Part shown: piece after piece, positions 35,232 to 48,614 of the stretch
Position numbering within the stretch: position 1 is the first letter of the stretch
How the letters are laid out: the number at the start of each line of letters is the position of its first letter
Origin: Lota lota
Lineage: Eukaryota; Chordata; Actinopteri; Gadiformes; Lotidae
NCBI GenBank assembly: GCA_026745465.1
Contig: JACYXH010000404.1
Coordinates: 117,435 to 181,434, forward strand
Direction of reading: 5' to 3'
Length of the DNA stretch: 64,000 nt
Made by a program: the position numbers and the translations under genes
The notes under the pieces: model-generated
The model's input: only the letters and a program-made list of their open reading frames with translations
Database searches by the model: none
What the model was told of the DNA's origin: nothing

Positions 35232-36015
35232 ATGTTCATGTATAAAATACAGGAAAAATGCATGCATGTCACAGCAAATGAAATGATGGTCATAGGCCGT
35301 AAACAAGTTTATAAATGCATATGTATGAGAACTGGTGGGCTGGGGGATTCCAAACAGAAATGTAGCTCATAGTTCATTTAGAAAATATGTAATTAAATAT
35401 ATTAGTTAGGTTATTTCATAGCAAGAAAATAGCCTACCCCCATTCCAGTCCCCCAAAACACCAAAAGCACATCAAAAGCGCCAAGAGCAGTTAAAGGTGT
35501 AGTGTAGAATGTAGTGGCATCTAGCGGTTAGCTTGCCGATTGCAACCAACTGAATATCCCCGTAAATGCTCCATTTCCAACGGCTTACAAACTATGGCGC
35601 CTGAACTGGCCTGCAATGCCTAATTCAAAGTTGCGGTGTGTGAACTGCACACATCAACTTCTCCTTAAGCGAGACTTGGTTGGCAACTATAACAAATTGA
35701 CCAGATTAAGCAATGGGTTTAGAAAATGTTTTATATCTCTGTAGGGATCCTTTGAATAATATTATAATGTGATATGAGCAAGTCAATGGCAAAAACAGGA
35801 ACTTTTATAGGACGTAAACGACAGGGCCACAACATTGCCCCAAAGGATTACATTGCAGCCCGTTTTCTCGGATTATGGATGAGGTTCTTTGATAACCACT
35901 CGGATTGACTTTTTAGCCTGCAAATAAGCCATTGTTTCGCCAATCACACCCGGGTAACTGTCAAAGTCACCATGGACACTGTACATGTTGTAGGACATGG
36001 CAAAGGCAACATTAT

Positions 36016-37191
36016 TTCACGTTTCTCACACAGTCCTCTTATGACATCCATAGTGGTTATATAATTATAATCTATTGATCATTCATCTCGATAGCAGTGA
36101 TACAAGCCCACGTTTACTTGCACTTCGGTAGATGAATATAGGTTGCTTTTGATAACATGACTGTGTGCAGTTGTGTCACTACCGTTTTGTGTGGATATAA
36201 ACTTTCTCTGAAAGAGTGAGAGTCTACTTTTAGTCACCGTACACGGAAACTACCTAAAAAACTAAAGTTTCCAAACATGGATGTATTAAACAATGCCAAG
36301 CCACTTCTCATAATCCTTCATTCACAAACAGCCATTCGCTACTCTATTTTAATGTATGTGCAGCGGTTGTACATGTCCATGTCCGAGAAAAAAACAAAAC
36401 GATTTCTGACAGTCAGCCAATCAGTTTGTGAACGTTCTATTCTTCTCCAAACTCAAGTTTGTGTTTTGGTGACGTCGAAGTGCCTTTTACAGAGAACTTT
36501 GACCTTTGAACTTTGAGGGACAGCAGTGGCGAGGTGTGTGTGGATGTGTGGAGCTCTGTCTGGGCAGCGGTTGATGATGGCCTTGTCCAAGAGAAAGCTT
36601 CTCTCACTTATACGCTAGGTTTTCTAAACTACACAACATTTGGATTGTGGACCACTTGAGACAGCACCACCCATGGAAGAAGACCATACCAGAAACAACC
36701 GAGTTTCAATGGCAATGTAATATATTACTATTGTAGCGCCCCAACCCCTAGTGTTTATTCTGCTGTGTAACGAGGTAAACTAAAAGGATAGGACTTTTGG
36801 GTTCTTTATATTTCACATGATTAAAATATTACCTTCACTTAGAACACTGTTAGATTGTACTACAATCTAGATTATGAATTAAATCAGGGAAACCAGACAC
36901 TAATATCATCAAAAGTATTATTTAAGAGTTCTGGAGTGTTATGTTATAGATAAGACATTAAATGGTGTTTGGGGAAAAGGGATGGGCACAATATGAAAGA
37001 TAAACAAAATATGAACCCAACTGAGATTATTGATTAAGATTTACTGTCTTACTTGATTGATTTAGCTGAAATGTTGAGAGGTTTACTCTCAAGACTCTCA
37101 AGAGAGTTTAGGGAGATAGGTGCAGCTTGGCTTTTATTCACTCCTCAATAAGGCCCATCAAACAGGGAGTATAAGTTTTCCAGTTGTACAA
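36016..37191. other. Non-coding, nothing recognised
   Basis: AT-rich sequence without a supported gene. The 79-codon frame at 36277 starts with ATG but has no splice or family signal. Confidence 0.5.
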
Positions 37192-37531
37192 CAGTAATGA
37201 CAGACTTCACCCTCGATGCCAACCCCTGGTGTAGTCAGTAATGACAGACTTCACCCTGGATGCCAACCCCTGGTGTAGTCAGTAATGACAGACTTCACCC
37301 TGGATGCCAACCCCTGGTGTAGTCAGTAATGACAGACTTCACCCTGGATGCCAACCCCTGGTGTAGTCAGTAATGACAGACTTCACCCTCGATGCCAACC
37401 CCTGGTGTAGTCAGTAATGACAGACTTCACCCTGGATGCCAACCCCTGGTGTAGTCAGTAATGACAGACTTCACCCTGGATGCCAACCCCTGGTGTAGTC
37501 AGTAATGACAGACTTCACCCTGGATGCCAAC
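37192..37531. repeat. 44-bp minisatellite
   Basis: Eight near-identical copies of a unit containing GACAGACTTCACCCTGGATG and CCAACCCCTGGTGTAGTC. The last copy is truncated after GATGCCAAC. Confidence 0.95.
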
Positions 37532-38355
<824 letters not shown>

Positions 38356-39067
38356 AAGGTTTACTGGTTACACTTCTCAAATGTCTGTTTGAACTGCTTT
38401 GAATGTCCGAATCAATAAATAAATATATCCCCTCTTCAATTCCCTTCATACAACCTAATCAGAGTTCAAGATAAAACCCTACTGTGTGACTATCATTGCG
38501 GAATCAGCTCAGCCAGACCGAGCGGTGAAAGCCAGCAGATGCTTGATTTAGCGATCCCATCGTTGCATGACATTGATTGCATACCAAAGTAAGGGCGTTT
38601 TGCATTGGCACTGGTTGGCCGGACCAAACCGTGCTGTGCCGCGTTGTGCCGTGCCGCGCCCGAGATAGACCATCTCCGAGGTCGGGCCAAAGTGAGCCCG
38701 GCCCGCCTCCAAGTGGGCTGTGGTGACATCAGCCCTGGTGGCTGTTGGGAGCGAAACGTTTTCCTTCAAATTGTGGGCACACAGGCCCGTACCAAGACAA
38801 GAATCTGTGCGTTCTCGCTGTATGAGACGCATCGCCATGCACGAAGAGCATGGCTAGAGTTCCCAACAGCTTGATTCTTTATTATTCGTTCCTTCCTATG
38901 TATAAGTGTCATTACAAATATAAGGAATGTTTAATGAATATATATACAGTATATATATACAACAAAACTCCAACAAGATTGGCTCCACCAGTCGTTACAT
39001 GGCCGTACCCAAATATAAACCCACACTACAAAGTTTATTGCATTTTTTTTCTTCTGTTGGCGTTAAG

Positions 39068-40185
39068 TGGACGAGGAAGCTGATCAACTTTCATTCCTGC
39101 GTCGCCATCCCCGGAGGTCCACATCTTTCCGGCTTTGCTGCACTCCTTTTCCCTTGTCCTGGTGTGGAAGATAAGCAGTGGAGTGTGCTCCTTCACTTGA
39201 CACACGCAGCAGCACATCTGCTCCTAGGCTTCTCAAAACAGCCTCGCGTTGAGAGCTACTGCTCCTCGTGGATGTCTCTCACTGTGGGACTCTGCACGGA
39301 TGTACCGGTGTGCAGCAGGTATGCCCCCCCCCCCCCCCCCCCCCCCAAAAAAAATGCAATCTGGTGTTTGGCAGGTGGGGGTCCATAAAGTTGGGGAGGT
39401 GTTTTACACAGCCGTCGGCACAGTGACTGCGCAGGGTTGGAGCTTGGCGGAACACAAGATCCAGAAGTGATCTTCTTTCATCAAGCTCTCTCCAGACGAT
39501 GGCCATCTTGTGACAGTCTCTGGTGGAGATGTCTACATTTGGCAAACTGGCATGTGTCAGAACTGCTTCCGTATCAGTGGAAACAATGCGTTTTCGTCAC
39601 CCCGAACAGTACATGTGTGGTGACTCTTTGCGAGAGACTCCTATAGCGAGTTTGCAACCTGCATACACAGTAAGTGGTGTTGTCTTGGTCCAGCGGCTGC
39701 CAAGGTCTCACCCGAGAGCGCATTGCTAATTGGCCTTCACCAAGGAGCTTCTCCAGCGCAGAATACTCTGAGCTTGTAGCGGAGCTCTTACATGCTTCCA
39801 CAACAGCCAGACCTTGTGCTGGTGATGGGTTCCAGTGGAGGGGTGCACACCTGGAAGGAAACCAAGGAGACGGTGCTTTGGCAGTTTCAACTCCCTCGCT
39901 CAATCAGCTGTCGTGATCTTCAAGACGTCCTCCGCTGGAAGCTTTGCGCTCCTATCCGCAGAGGTTTTGCTGTCTGTCAGGACAAAGCAGGGTGCTGTGG
40001 CGCGTGTCCCTCTCAGCCCTCTGACAGAACAATGTTTCTGTGATGTGCTTCTGAAGGCCGCGCTGAAGGCGATACGACTGGCCCGTGGGGAGCAGGTAGG
40101 GGCACTGTGTCTGGGCAGGATGCCATCAGCTCTGGCTGCGTGTGAGAAGCTGTGTGGCGCGTTCCATCAGGGATATCATGACTAA
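39068..40185 (+). pseudogene. Remnant of a spliced WD-repeat-like gene
   Basis: After a pyrimidine-rich acceptor (TTCTTCTGTTGGCGTTAAG) an 84-codon block (KQWSVLLHLTHAAAHLLLGF) runs to a CAG/GTATGC donor at 39318. A short C-tract intron is followed by pieces in changing frames. These include LSPDDGHLVTVSGGDVYIWQ (about 39490), PDLVLVMGSSGGVHTWKETK (about 39800) and a final open block to 40185 ending GAFHQGYHD and stop. VSGGDVYIW and GGVHTWKE look like WD40 blades. Frame breaks and stops between blocks suggest a decayed gene, though extra introns or assembly errors could explain some. I do not recognise the parent gene. Confidence 0.4.
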
Positions 40186-40189
40186 ACAG

Positions 40190-41330
40190 GAATGTTCAGT
40201 CATCAGCCAATTTGATTGGTTGGAGAAATCCATGCTTATGTGGCACAGCAACTATGAGATTGTTACCTTTTAATTTCTAATATGACATGGTCATAGGCCT
40301 GCCCCCCCCAGAAAGACAAAATAATGTATTGATCATACGCTAGGGTTTTGTAGTAGATAGAAAAAAAAATGTGGATTGAAAATGATCACATTTCTTTCTT
40401 TACACTTTTATGATCATCAAGTCATACATGATTTTCTTTTATCACATGAAATAAAACATTGTACATTGTATTACTGAAATATGCAATTATTAACACCCAG
40501 ACAGACAGACCGACACACCTTATCTCCTACGTTAATTAAATTACATTATGAAGTATACAACTTTCTTATGCCGTGTTACATCAATGTGATGCTTTTTAAT
40601 ATCATTGGTTGACGACTGGAGTTGCTTAAACACATAATGTTTTGTTCTTGGTACAATTCATAATTAACTCGTGGCAGAAACAAAGGTAACTTAGATTCAG
40701 GACATTTGCTGGAGCTGATTAGTTGATCATCATCACCACAACGCCATACCGATCATCATCACCACACCGCCACACCGATCATCATCACCACACCGCCACA
40801 CCGATCATCATCACCACACCGCCACACCGATCAGCACACCGCCACACTGATTATAGTGGCATGTACCTCGTTTCTTCTAATTCTTCTTTGCCACTTTTTT
40901 GAAGTTAGTCTATATGCAACCAGCATTCGAACACGAGCAGACCAAAAGTTTTCTTTTTAAATGTTTATTTATTAAAACACAAAACACAAAACTTATACAT
41001 GGTAAGCACGGTCCAAAAACTGTGTTGCTTCCACGTCTCTAACTTCGAACTAAACTGACTACGTCCAATCAATGACGCTATGACGTAGTTCTATCCGACT
41101 GGAAGCTCTAAATACTGAACTGTTATCAGACCTAAACATTACTAAATTATACATTTTAAACCAATACATTTCTTATGACTTTTTAACTAAATTATTATTA
41201 TTAGTCCTTATTTGGCTCTTACAAGAATAAAGGAAAAGCAGGTTTAAAACATATGTGTATATTAGAACACATAACAATGTTTCTCCATACTTATTACTTA
41301 GGTATTTGTGTTTAGATTTTTACGTTTTTT
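40190..41330. other. Non-coding, with a small copy of the window-end satellite
   Basis: AT-rich DNA without a supported gene. The only structure seen is the GATCATCATCACCACACCGC repeat at 40725-40852, listed separately. Confidence 0.5.
40725..40852. repeat. Short outlier array of the A/C-rich satellite
   Basis: About five 26-bp units, CGATCATCATCACCACACCG+CCACAC, the same repeat that fills 57.8-64 kb. It lies 17 kb away from the main array with several unrelated sequences between. Confidence 0.9.
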
Positions 41331-41341
41331 TCTTTTTGTAG

Positions 41342-41698
41342 GAGGAGGAGAAAGGAGATGGTGGCAACTGGCGAGGTTAGGTTTTCTTGTTGTAATTCAG
41401 CTTCTGTTGGTCAATACGACCCTGTGTGCACTGGCTACACCGTCTCCTCGTCCTTTTGTTTCATTTTCTTGTTGTTTTCTTTTTCATACATCATTTTTAG
41501 TTTTTGTGTGTTTTTATGTTGCTTTGTAATAACCCTTTTTGTTGTGTCTTTCCATTGCAGGTTAAAAGGAGGCGAGAGAAGGAGGAGAAGGAGATGGAGC
41601 AGAGCAAGGTACGTTTTTTTTTGTATGTTTTGTTATTTTGTCCCCAGGGGGAGCCAAAGAGAAGCAGGCCAGTGCCGGAGCCAGTGAGGGACCCCTAG
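41342..41698 (+). CDS. Candidate 3' end of a spliced gene encoding a Lys/Glu-rich tail
   Basis: Three short exons fit GT-AG rules in one frame. 41342-41375 follows TTTCTTTTTGTAG and ends GCGAG/GTTAGG. 41561-41608 follows TTTCCATTGCAG and ends AGCAAG/GTACG. 41648-41698 follows TTTGTCCCCAG and ends with TAG. The encoded tail is highly charged (KRRREKEEKEMEQSK, then GEPKRSRPVPEPVRDP). Pyrimidine tracts and phase agreement support real exons. The 5' part would have to lie upstream and was not found, so this could be chance or a partial gene. No family recognised. Confidence 0.33.
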
Positions 41699-41834
41699 GC
41701 CCCTAGGGGACGCCTGCAGAGGGCCCGCACAGGCATAGAGTCGTTAAACAATGCACGTCGGATAAAATAATAAAGAAAGACCAATAAATGAAGAATCAGT
41801 CACCTAAATAAACTGGCTGGGAGGGATGCATGGG

Positions 41835-42171
41835 TCAAACACACACACACACACACACTCACTCTTTGTCTATCCCAGCAAGGCAGCTCCAACCTAAGAT
41901 AGTTTCTGATGAGAGCAGCTCCCCCACTCACTCACACACACTCTTCTTATATCCCAGCACGGCAGCCTCAACCTGGGACTGTCACTGATAAGAGCAGCTC
42001 CCCACCACTCACCCACACACACTCTTCTTCTATCCTAAGGAGGCAGCCTCAACCTGGGACCTTTACTGATGAGGCCAGTCTCCCCCCCCCCCCACACACA
42101 CACACACACTCTTCTTCTATCCTAAGGAGGCAGCCTCAACCTGGGACCTTTACTGATGAGGCCAGTCTCCC

Positions 42172-42202
<31 letters not shown>

Positions 42203-42385
42203 ACTCTTCTTATATCCCAGGGAGGCAGCCTCAACCTGGGACTGTCACCGAGGAGAGAGGTTACAGGGAGGGAGGAGAGAGGAAACAAGGAGGGAGGTGA
42301 GAGGAGAGAGGTTACTGGGAGGGAGGAGAGAGGAAACAAGGAGGGAGGTGAGAGGTAAGAGGAGACAGGGAGGGAGGTGAGAGGT
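41835..42385. repeat. Compound tandem repeats
   Basis: Four copies, 75-100 bp each, of a unit with CACACTCTTCT, GGCAGCCTCAACCTGGGAC and a C-run of variable length (up to 18 C near 42171). Then purine-rich units of about 52 bp (GGTTACAGGGAGGGAGGAGA) from 42258. Frames here are artefacts. Confidence 0.85.
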
Positions 42386-42728
42386 TACAGAAAATAAATA
42401 AAAACGTTTCTTCATAAGTTGGAATTAACTCGTCCAACCGACGGCTACACTCTGGTTCTTAGATCGTCTAGACCCCTGTGACAAGAATTAATCTCTCTGT
42501 CTCTCTCCGTCTCTCTGACTCTCTTCTCTCCGTCTGTTTGTGTCTCTGTGTGTGTGCATGCTGGCATCCCACCTACTTAAAGACATCCTTCACGATGGAT
42601 CCCAGACAGACGACACCAAACTCAACATAGAATCAATCAGTCTTCATTTTCCAATTCTTTACGCTGGTTTGGGCATTATGACCAAAGTATGGTAGTAATG
42701 GTAGCGCTAATGTTGCAAGCGGCCAAAC

Positions 42729-43067
42729 CGTCTTCATTCAGGAGGCAGAAGGTCAACATAGTCTTCATTCAGGAGGCAGAAGGTCAACACAGTCTTCATT
42801 CAGGAGGCAGAAGGTCAACACAGTCTTCATTCAGGAGGCAGAAGGTCAACACAGTCTTCATTCAGGAGGCAGAAGGTCAACACAGTCTTCATTCAGGAGG
42901 CAGAAGGTCAACACAATCTTCATTCAGGAGGCAGAAGGTCAACACAGTCTTCATTCAGGAGGCAGAAGGTCATCACAGTCTTCATTCAGGAGGCAGAAGG
43001 TCCACACAGTCTTCATTCAGGAGGCAGAAGGTCAACACAGTCTTCATTCAGGAGGCAGAAGGTCAAG
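42729..43067. repeat. 31-bp minisatellite
   Basis: Eleven copies of TCTTCATTCAGGAGGCAGAA+GGTCAACACAG with single-base variants. The frame through it repeats in all three phases and is not coding. Confidence 0.95.
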
Positions 43068-43069
43068 AC

Positions 43070-45200
43070 ACAATGGGGGTTTGAATGTGTCTCTTATTCT
43101 GTAAATATGAATATAGATGTGTGTTTAATGGAACGTGGATCATTCATGCTTGGCAAGGTGAAGCGAGGGAGGCGGACCTCCAAAGCACCCAGCGGTAGAA
43201 GTGCTCTGAGGCGTGGGGGCCACCGGCAGCCTGCTGGAGCCGCCATATTACCATGACCATATACCAGTGCATATCCCGACGAGCAGGAAAAAATTAAAGG
43301 AAAGAAGGGGGGGGGGAGGGGGGGGGGGGGTTATGGACTCCGGACGACGCAAAGTGAACTGTATGATTTAGTGCAGCGAGCCGTCTGCTCGCTGAGCAAT
43401 GTGCAAAAAAGAAAAAAACATTTATCAATATTCCATCAGCCAGGGGTCCTCTCCATTTTAATATAGTGCCCATCCTACGGTACAGCCCAGCCTCTCGCGC
43501 CGGGGAAGGCTGTGGGCTCATGGGGCCGTGTTCGGCTAAATGGAACGCCACTTGCAACGCCAATATGACATGCAGCCATGGAATAGGTCTGCTTCTATAT
43601 CATTTAGACCATGTACATTTAATTGTATATGTATATAATATACACCATATAAATGTTTTAGAAGGAATGTATTATACCTTTTATATATACACACACACAA
43701 TATACTACCGGTATTATGTTTGTATAATTTATTATTCGTATTTATACATTTCCTTTTCATATGAATGGAATGACGGGAGATTTTCCTCTGTGGTATTGAG
43801 TTTTCTAAACTTTTATTGCCAAAATCAAAACCTGCCCTGCTGATAAAAATAGTATTACTCTGTCATATTATATAGTAATATATGTTATAAACAAAAGTCA
43901 CAGAGAATGTATCCGTGCTCAAATAAACTCAAGTAGCCAAAGCGAGACAGAAGGGGAGCTTGACTTTCTCCGTGGTTTATACTAGCACGTGGAAAGTTCT
44001 GGAATAGGGGATGGAGGTTTCAGAGGAGCATGCACACAGCAGCCTTTACCTTTCCTTCCTCTTTTGATTATTAGAGAAATCATTGAACAAATAAATCGTG
44101 GACATTGATGTGTTTGTATGTTGAATTATTAATGTTAATAATTGTTACATATCATTCAAGTGTTATTTTTGCAATTTCGTTTTGCAGTGGGATATGGAAT
44201 GCATGGAATGTTACAGCTGCCATTCATGTGTGAATTTGAGCCCCCTATTGGCGAAGTGGTGCATTGCGCTTATGAGGAATTACTGATGTCCTGGAATTAG
44301 ATATGGACACCAAATTTTACACATTAAGGGAGGGCCCCTCTATGTTCAAGTTTCTGCTACCTGCTGATGCTGACCCGTGGTTGATATAATATTCGCTCAT
44401 TAGCATATTTGGAATTTGCCATAACTGGCATTTTTTTTACCCAATCAAAAGTCCATAGATCATGTACATCCAAACTGTCATTTAAAGCTATGGTTCTGAA
44501 TAACATTTGAAGTTTTACTGACATTTTCATTGTACAGCTAAATCTATTTTGACGGACATTATGTGTCCAAAGGACAAACATGTTCAGCATGAGACATAAG
44601 GCATGTACACCAAGTTTCAGATTTTTTAATCTATCACGGCGGAAATGCTGATCGTTTAACTTTGACCGTGAATTATAGCGCCCCCTATGGGAATTTCGGA
44701 ACAAAACTTTATAGACCTGCTTACCGGGATACATACTGTATGTCGTCTACAAATTTGACAACTTTTGTGCGATCAGTGGCTGAGCTATAAACGTTTCCAA
44801 TCCAATATAATACCAATCCCTAGAACAACAGTAGGCATCCACAGATACACTGAATACCTACTTATTTGTCAACAGTTCTCACCGGCTTCTCTTTCTGCAC
44901 ACACTTCCCCCTAAACTCCACCGCCAGCCACCAGCCCAGAGCCTCATCAGCCCATCCCCAAACCACGCAACACCAAAGCTTCAAAGAACTCTCTCAAGCA
45001 GGAGCCGCCTCAAACAGAGGCCAGGCGTTCAGACGAAGACACCAGATCTGGTGGTCAGGGAAGCCCCATATGCACAAGAAGCTCCCATAGCCCACCAGGA
45101 GATGGCCACCCCAATAAGTTGAGCTGCTGCGATGAAACGCTACCGGACAGGGATAGTGACTCCCGATGAAGGCGGTAACCAATAGCCTCAGCAGCATCCC
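43070..45200. other. Non-coding; possible old interspersed repeat at about 44220-44760
   Basis: A G-run lies at 43307-43330. From about 44220 the sequence has the look of a decayed fish repeat (AGCCCCCTATTGGCGAAGTG; GCGCCCCCTATGGG on the same strand near 44670). I could not assign a class. No gene supported. Confidence 0.35.
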
Positions 45201-45205
45201 TTTTA

Positions 45206-45512
45206 TTAGATTTGCCCAGTAGAACCAGCAACCCCCTTTTATTAGAGTCCCCAGTAGAACCAGCAACCCCCTTTTATTAGAGTCCCCAGTAGAACCAGCA
45301 CCCCTTTTATTAGAGTCCCCAGTAGAACCAGCACCCCTTTTATTAAGAGTCCCCAGTAGAACCAGCACCCCTTTTATTAGAGTCCCCAGTAGAACCAGCA
45401 CCCCTTTTATTAGAGTCCCCAGTAGAACCAGCACCCCTTTTATTAGAGTCCCCAGTAGAACCAGCACCCCTTTTATTAGAGTCCCCAGTAGAACCAGAAC
45501 CCTTTTATTAGT
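45206..45512. repeat. 33-bp minisatellite
   Basis: About nine copies of CCCCTTTTATTAGAGTCCCC+AGTAGAACCAGCA with small length changes. The minus-strand Leu/Gly/Thr-rich frame at 44994-45635 is driven by this repeat. Confidence 0.93.
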
Positions 45513-45934
45513 ACCCTTCAGTTGTCTCCCTTCCCTGCGTCTTGAGCAGTGTGGCATACAGTAGAGTATTATCATTATGGAAGCATCAGATGAACGGACT
45601 GAATCATGCCATTTCCTACATGTTCCTCCGATCACTACTTCCTCGTGTTAAAACGCGTTCCTAGTCTTTGCGGACATCAGCGTGAGAATGGTTATTTTTC
45701 TAACAGGAAATCACACGTGAGGATGCTGAAACAGCTCAGTTGTACCAATTCCACATTAAAGAGCTAACAAAAGCAAAAACAAAATGGGTTAATATAAAGC
45801 ATGTTTATTTATGAAGCGTTCAAATGTTCAATCATCATGCACTTCAAGCCCTCAAGGATTAAAACTCAAAAACCCCGATGGGGACAAGAGAAACCTTTAA
45901 AATAAAGTGGAGCGACCAAGGGACAAGTCTGGTT

Positions 45935-46300
45935 TAGCGCTAAATTAGTCTAGTTTGGGATTAAGATTAAGGATGGTTAATTTAGTATAAAGTTTGAAAT
46001 AGGACATTTTAGAGGTGTTTGGGTATACTGTTAGTTATGGTTAAGTTTCGGCCCTGTTTGGTTTAGGCATTGGTTATTGTATTAAAGATTCTTAAGTTTA
46101 GGTATTAGGCAAGAGTTTATGCATTTTAGAGAGGTTTAGGTTTGATGGTTAAATTTAGGTAAGCGAGTTTAGGTACTAGGTTAAGTTTAGGCCTTTATGA
46201 TGTTTAGGTTAGATGGCTACATTTAGGTAGGTTAGATAGGCTAATTTTGGTCTTATTTTATTTGTGGTTAAATTGAGGCCTTAGGGTTAGAAAGAAGGTT
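45935..46300. other. C-depleted low-complexity stretch
   Basis: Almost free of C on the plus strand, with recurrent GTTTAGGT/GGTTAGG-like words without a fixed period. No gene. Not a true telomere repeat. Confidence 0.6.
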
Positions 46301-48117
46301 AAGATCAGGGCTCAGGTTTGCTTCCAGCCATGTCCCTTTAGTCGCTCCCTTAAGAGGGTTCCCAGCTAAGGGTAATATAAATATAATACATGGGTTCACA
46401 GATACAATGTACAGAAATAAAATGGACAAATTAAAAGATTTAGCTAAACATACTTTCCCCAAAACCTGGTGTGACAATGTAGTTTGTTTTAAAAGTTAAC
46501 AGTAAAGTGATGTGGGGTGGAGTAGGCAGAGTTTATGTTGGGTGCAGAGTGGTGTGTAGGTGTAGCCAGGGATCCTCAGGTTGGACGGGGAATAGGACAC
46601 TGGAGTAGATCAACTCTTCAGTCATCGTACTGTAAAGTGAAATGATGAAAAACATAAAGTCAGTTTCACATTTGTGCTGGCCGATTTAGAAGACATTTTG
46701 ATCACCAAATGTGACGGACATTCAAAGACTCCTAAATGCAGCACCATGCTACCTTGCCATTTGGTCCATTTAGAATGAAGTAACTATTGAAGCGCTCACC
46801 TGGGTCTACCCAAATATTCTACCATGTTGAATATTCAAAGTAAAAATCCCATTAAGATGGTAAGTTAAGCATCTTACCCGGGTCCACATGTGGTCTTTAG
46901 GGCGCTGTACTGCAGGCCTTTGGTCCATCCTCTGCTCCGGGCCGCGGCCCTGAGTTTAAAGAACCATTAGTCATCAAGCCGCTTGGTGATTTTAATACAC
47001 GTCTTTAAGAAGCAGGTGGTTTGACCCTGGTGCTACCGTCTCTGCTGGGAGAGGACCACCATAGCAACAGGTGATCTGTTTCAAAACGTTAAAGCCATCA
47101 GCTGTACATTTATGTACCTTCTCTGGATAAATAAGGGGGCGGGGTGGTCGTCACCTGAGCACTGATCTTCAGCACCAGTGACTCCTATTCTGGTGGACCA
47201 AAAACCCAAACCCTGCTACTCTAGTGCACTCACTACCAAGTTCCAAGTGATAAAACCCCAATTAATTAGGTTAATTATCTAGTGACAAAAATACTACTAG
47301 TTCCTAAATTCAGACCTAGATGCTCAGATTTACTCTATGAACCTTTAATCGGTTGAAGAGTTCACCTTTCCTGGACGAGGAGCTACTTGGGCTTAACACA
47401 AGCTGCACCTGCAAGGACCTCCAGCTGACTGCCACCGCCAGGACCTCCAGCTGAGTGGCCTCAGTCCTTCTGAAACTTAAACACATGTGCTCCATTTGCA
47501 CACTGGACATTTCTTTACTCCCTGTTGATGTAAATATACATTTTTTTTCCAGCAATCCAACAGCTCACTCAGATGTCAATAGTGTATTTTATATGTACCT
47601 TGGTCTATACTGTGCAGTTTTGATAATCAATAGTTGTATTATATTACTCTCTCAACCACACATGGAATATACATCTTGATGCTCGTCCTAGTGGCTTGGA
47701 ATGCTTTCTTAACAGCCAATCACAACAAACACATCTGTATGAATTAATTTAGGTTTGTACGAGGAGATGCTGATGCTAGTGTCCTAAACAATTTAACCAT
47801 CCCAAGATGTGGATTCCAGTGTCTTACCCTTCCGCATCTGTAGAACTGTAGTGCTCCTGGCCTTCCCTCCAGCTGCAGCTCCCAGCACGTCCTGGATTTG
47901 ACAAACTCTAGAACACTGCTCTTGCAATTAAAGGGTTAGGGGCCAACCTTGCCCCTGAAAAAATTAATAAAAATCAAGACTTATCGTACACTGTTCATTA
48001 TTCATTAGCAATTCGTACTACGATTCAGATTTTGCCAGTGAAGGTGCTTAGGGTTACCAAACAGAATTCCTAAAAGACAGTCAATGTAAATTTAAAAAAT
48101 ATTCACTGGGAAAAACG
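46301..48117. other. Non-coding, nothing recognised
   Basis: Scattered short frames only. No splice-consistent exon series or repeat array was recognised. Confidence 0.45.
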
Positions 48118-48600
48118 CCAACTATGGGTGCAAAGCTAGCTTCCAAACTATGGGTGCAAAGCTCCCAACACCGTTGCATTTACTGTACCCTCAGTCAGTG
48201 AGTTTGGACTGGCGTCAACAAAGTAAACCAAAATAAGTAAATAATAAATCATAATCACATTGTCGAGCTATATGCAGTTGCGGGGCGACACTGCGGGAGG
48301 AACTCAATTAAGAATTAATGACAATGTGATTGGCTGTGAGCGAGAAGTTCGAGACGAGAAAGTGTAGGCCTACGTATCGAGTGAAGCATGTGAATTACCT
48401 ATTGAGAATAAAAGCGCTCAATAATGCATCATTAATAAAGAAAATTGGGTCGCAGTCGACATGGCAAACTAGCTTCACGCTACCAGGTGCAAAGCTTCCA
48501 ACATAGTAGTATTTACTTCAACCCTTTACTGTGCCCTCAACCGTCAGTAGGTTTAGACTGGCTTCAACAAAAAGTAAACCGGCAAATAATTTATGAAACT
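48118..48600. repeat. Dispersed about 350-bp repeat, copies 1 and 2
   Basis: Blocks with GGTGCAAAGCTCCCAACACC, CATTTACTGTACCCTCA and GAATAAAAGCGCTCAA recur at 48118-48475, 48478-48600, 50020-50290 and, more diverged, 51590-51780. They flank the VNTR on both sides. Confidence 0.75.
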
Positions 48601-48614
48601 GCACTGTAGGAAAT

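Noticed and set aside
42729-43067. CRISPR-like appearance of several arrays (also 331-1113, 37192-37531)
   Set aside because: Units are contiguous without unique spacers, and the genome is eukaryotic.
45935-46300. Telomere-like TTAGG words
   Set aside because: No regular TTAGGG period; just low-complexity C-poor DNA.
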